From NCBI RefSeq assembly GCF_003350375.1, contig NZ_QQAR01000022.1:1-33310 (forward strand): a DNA stretch of 33,310 nucleotides, given 5' to 3'. The first letter of the stretch is position 1; each line of letters starts with the position of its first letter. The translations under genes were made by a program, and so were the position numbers. Positions 30,999 to 33,310 of the stretch are shown piece by piece. The DNA comes from Flavobacterium sp. AG291 (GTDB lineage: Bacteria > Bacteroidota > Bacteroidia > Flavobacteriales > Flavobacteriaceae). The notes beneath the pieces were generated by a model. The model saw only the letters and a program-made list of their open reading frames with translations, was not told where the DNA came from and did no database searches.

Positions 30999-33310
30999 AT
31001 GATATTTCATAAAAAGAATATTGAATTTCGAATTTCGCTTTTAGGGATTTTTTTAATTTTTTCTGTATCAGCATTTGCCCAGCTAACTCCATCCTTTATA
31101 GGAAGTGCAACTTCTACCGGGACTAACTGTTATACTATAACAACAAATACTCAGTCGAATTCAGGAGCTGCTTGGTACAACAACCCAATTGATTTGTCTC
31201 AGGATTTTGACATAGTATTTGATGCTTTTTTTGGAGCAAATGCCGGTGGTGCCGATGGTATGGCGTTTATTTTAAAATCTACAGCTAATCCGGTTTTAGG
31301 AGCGGTAGGAGGACAGCTTGGTTATGGAAATTTACCAGAATCCCCATCAATGGCTATTGAGTTTGATACTTATACCAACAGTAACTGGGGTGATCCGGCT
31401 TATGACCACATTGCAATTCATAAAGCAGGAAACGTTAGCCACCTTACAAGCGATAATCTGGTGGCACCTGTACAGGCTTCTACAACTTCTACAAATATAA
31501 AAGACAACCAACAACATGAGGTGAAAATACTTTGGAGGGCTGCTACCCATACGTTGACAGTAGTTTTTGATTGTCAGGTGCGTATTGTATATGATAACCA
31601 GATTATTATTTCTGTTTTTGGAGGTTATCCTACTGTTTATTTTGGTTTTACTGGTTCAACAGGAGCCTTGTCTAATCAACAATCGGTTTGTTTTAAATAT
31701 CTTTCTTTCTTACCTACCAGTCTTCAGGATCAGACAGTTTGTGAAGGGGAATCAATCAGTAATGTTGATGGTACTATACAAGGGGCTGTAAGCTATCTAT
31801 GGACGCCAACTACGGGTGTAAGTAACCCTGCTATTGCAAATCCTGTTTTTACCCCAATGGTTACTACTACGTATACACTTACCGTAACTGATAACTGCGG
31901 ACAAACTTATGTGAGGGACTTTACTGCAACAATACCAGATGTGGAGGTTGCAGACCCAGAAGATCTCGCTGTTTGTGGTGACCCAGCTCAAACAGCCTCA
32001 TTTAATCTACAGCTTAATGATCCGATAATGAAAGCTCCCCTTGCTGATCCGGGGGAGTATGATATAGAGTATTATGAGTCAATGGATCAGATTAATGATG
32101 GAGATCCTATGATTTTTCCTTCAAATAATTATACTGGTTACAATGGACAAATAATCTATGCTAAAGCTGTTGGTTTTTCTACACCTTGTTATGTTGTGAG
32201 ACCTTTTCAGCTTATTATAAATGATTGTAGTGTTGAGTTACAACCATATGCAGTTCATGCTTGTGAGCCTGCTCCTTATGATGGAGAGGTAATATTTGAT
32301 CTTACTTCGTATACTGATGAGATGACAGTTGCAAATCCTGTACCTGCATCATATGTGTATTCGTTTTATAATACTCAGGCTGATGCCAACACACAAACAA
32401 ATCCTATCACAAATCCAACAACCTATTCAGGGCCAACTGAAACCGTTTGGGTAAGATGTGATGATCCTTCAGTTACGATAGGTCCGCCTGCTTTTGATGT
32501 TGAGGCACTTTCTTTAGTTGTAGATCCGCAACCGGTACTTGCACCTATTGCTGATCAGTCAGGTTGTGATTCGTATACGCTTACACAGCCTACAGTAGGT
32601 AATTATTATACAGGTCCTGGTGGAACAGGTACACAACTTGATCCTCTTATTCCATTAACAACTTCACAGACAGTTTATGTATATGCAGTGAGCGGTACAG
32701 CTCCTGATACTTGTACTGATGAAACAAGTTTTAATGTAACAATTTATACATCTCCAACTGTAGAACAAAAAGCAGATGTAGAAGCATGTGATTCATACCA
32801 GCTTCCTGCATTAACAACAGGTAACTACTACACAGGAGCTGGTGGAACAGGTACACAACTAAATGCAGGTGATTTTATTACGACAAGCCAGACGATATAC
32901 ATCTATGCCGTAACTGGAGATGCTACTACGGTATGTTCAGATGAGTCAGACTTTGTAGTAACGATAAACAGTGCCCCAACAGTTTCCCCTGCCACCCCGT
33001 TAGAGGAGTGCGCAGATAACTTTGACGGCTATGCGTACTTTGACCTTACCCCGGCAGGCGTAGAGATATTAAACGGCCAGAGCGGTCTTACGATCACCTA
33101 CCACAGCACGCAGGCAGCCGCAGAGTTTGGTGTAAACCCTATTACGGACCCTACGAACTACCACAGTATATTGGGCACGGTCTATGCAAGCGTAGTACAA
33201 ACAGGTACCACGACCAACTGCCGTTCTGTAGTACCGATCCAGCTGATCGTACACCCACGACCTGCTATCCCGGTGATGACAGCGTATGAGTTATGTGATG
33301 ACGATACCGA
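30999..33310 (+). CDS. Giant secreted L-type lectin adhesin, 3' end outside window
   Basis: The frame is open from the ATG at 30999 to the right edge (770 codons, no stop). A signal peptide ends in SAFAQ. Residues about 30-245 are an L-type (legume-like) lectin domain: GGADGMAFILK, MAIEFDTYTNS, and WGDPAYDHIAIHKAG carry the Asp/Asn metal-site pattern of this fold. Ig/PKD-like modules follow, one with WTPTTGVSNP and TYTLTVTDNCG, then others with CDSY and FDLT-TNPI patterns. A 74-residue module is repeated at 32565 and 32787. Such proteins normally end in a T9SS type B or A sorting domain, which would lie beyond the window. Probably surface-displayed carbohydrate binding or gliding/adhesion. 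Confidence 0.85.
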   Translation, partial: MIFHKKNIEFRISLLGIFLIFSVSAFAQLTPSFIGSATSTGTNCYTITTNTQSNSGAAWYNNPIDLSQDFDIVFDAFFGANAGGADGMAFILKSTANPVLGAVGGQLGYGNLPESPSMAIEFDTYTNSNWGDPAYDHIAIHKAGNVSHLTSDNLVAPVQASTTSTNIKDNQQHEVKILWRAATHTLTVVFDCQVRIVYDNQIIISVFGGYPTVYFGFTGSTGALSNQQSVCFKYLSFLPTSLQDQTVCEGESISNVDGTIQGAVSYLWTPTTGVSNPAIANPVFTPMVTTTYTLTVTDNCGQTYVRDFTATIPDVEVADPEDLAVCGDPAQTASFNLQLNDPIMKAPLADPGEYDIEYYESMDQINDGDPMIFPSNNYTGYNGQIIYAKAVGFSTPCYVVRPFQLIINDCSVELQPYAVHACEPAPYDGEVIFDLTSYTDEMTVANPVPASYVYSFYNTQADANTQTNPITNPTTYSGPTETVWVRCDDPSVTIGPPAFDVEALSLVVDPQPVLAPIADQSGCDSYTLTQPTVGNYYTGPGGTGTQLDPLIPLTTSQTVYVYAVSGTAPDTCTDETSFNVTIYTSPTVEQKADVEACDSYQLPALTTGNYYTGAGGTGTQLNAGDFITTSQTIYIYAVTGDATTVCSDESDFVVTINSAPTVSPATPLEECADNFDGYAYFDLTPAGVEILNGQSGLTITYHSTQAAAEFGVNPITDPTNYHSILGTVYASVVQTGTTTNCRSVVPIQLIVHPRPAIPVMTAYELCDDDT
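32565..33008 (+). repeat. Two tandem 74-residue modules in the adhesin
   Basis: CDSY at 32565 recurs at 32787, a spacing of 222 bases (74 codons). Both copies share GNYYTG-GGTGTQL, TTSQT-Y-YAV and a closing Cys plus DE. They are imperfect at DNA level, so not recent. Confidence 0.8.

Noticed and set aside
2090..33310. tRNA or rRNA genes
   Set aside because: None of the gaps shows a cloverleaf arm set, CCA end or rRNA-like sequence by eye.

Overview
The window looks like a chromosomal segment of a flavobacterium (Bacteroidota, Flavobacteriaceae). The evidence is low GC, weak or absent Shine-Dalgarno sites, several promoters of the Bacteroidota type (TTTG, about 19 bases, then TAnnTTTG), a type IX secretion (T9SS) sorting domain, signal peptides ending in ..AQ, and family members typical of this group (YtxJ-like bacilliredoxins, VF530, DUF6515, an RprX/RprY-like two-component pair).

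Layout. 1-408 is the C-terminal end of a large secreted protein with a type A T9SS sorting domain. 510-4165 runs rightward: a membrane glycosyltransferase overlapping coaE, then a histidine kinase and its response regulator. 4198-12152 is leftward: acyl-ACP thioesterase overlapping miaA, a potassium-type ion channel with a zinc ribbon, a DnaQ/GIY-YIG fusion nuclease, a YggS-type PLP protein, a DUF1015 protein, 3-hydroxybutyryl-CoA dehydrogenase and a Gfo/Idh/MocA oxidoreductase. 12323-13803 holds pcm, smpB (leftward) and a VF530 gene. 13800-19603 is leftward: an ABC ATPase with an eight-helix membrane partner, a lipoprotein, an aldose epimerase-like protein, an SRPBCC protein, a lipoprotein alpha/beta hydrolase and a tiny membrane protein. 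19878-26417 contains a small membrane protein, clpB, two tandem YtxJ-like genes, and the divergent pair fahA and glyA. 26542-30375 is an accessory-looking stretch of secreted orphans: an unknown secreted protein, a candidate small RNA, a pentapeptide-repeat protein, DUF2092 and DUF6515 exported proteins, and aqpZ. From 30999 to the right edge runs the start of a giant secreted L-type lectin adhesin.

Most of the window is housekeeping. The parts that deserve attention are: (i) a 9-G tract that puts the DUF6515 gene out of frame, so it is phase-variable, broken or a sequencing artefact; (ii) a predicted small RNA of about 70 nt between convergent genes at 27020-27089, whose predicted start falls exactly on the first base of a hairpin; (iii) four arrays of degenerate 7-nt repeats clustered at 8.3-10.3 kb, one of them inside yggS; (iv) a sharp rise in GC inside the single adhesin reading frame near 32970; (v) a tandem pair of YtxJ paralogues; and (vi) -7 promoter boxes lying 5-8 bases from start codons, which implies near-leaderless transcripts. 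No CRISPR array, insertion sequence, prophage, tRNA or rRNA was recognised.
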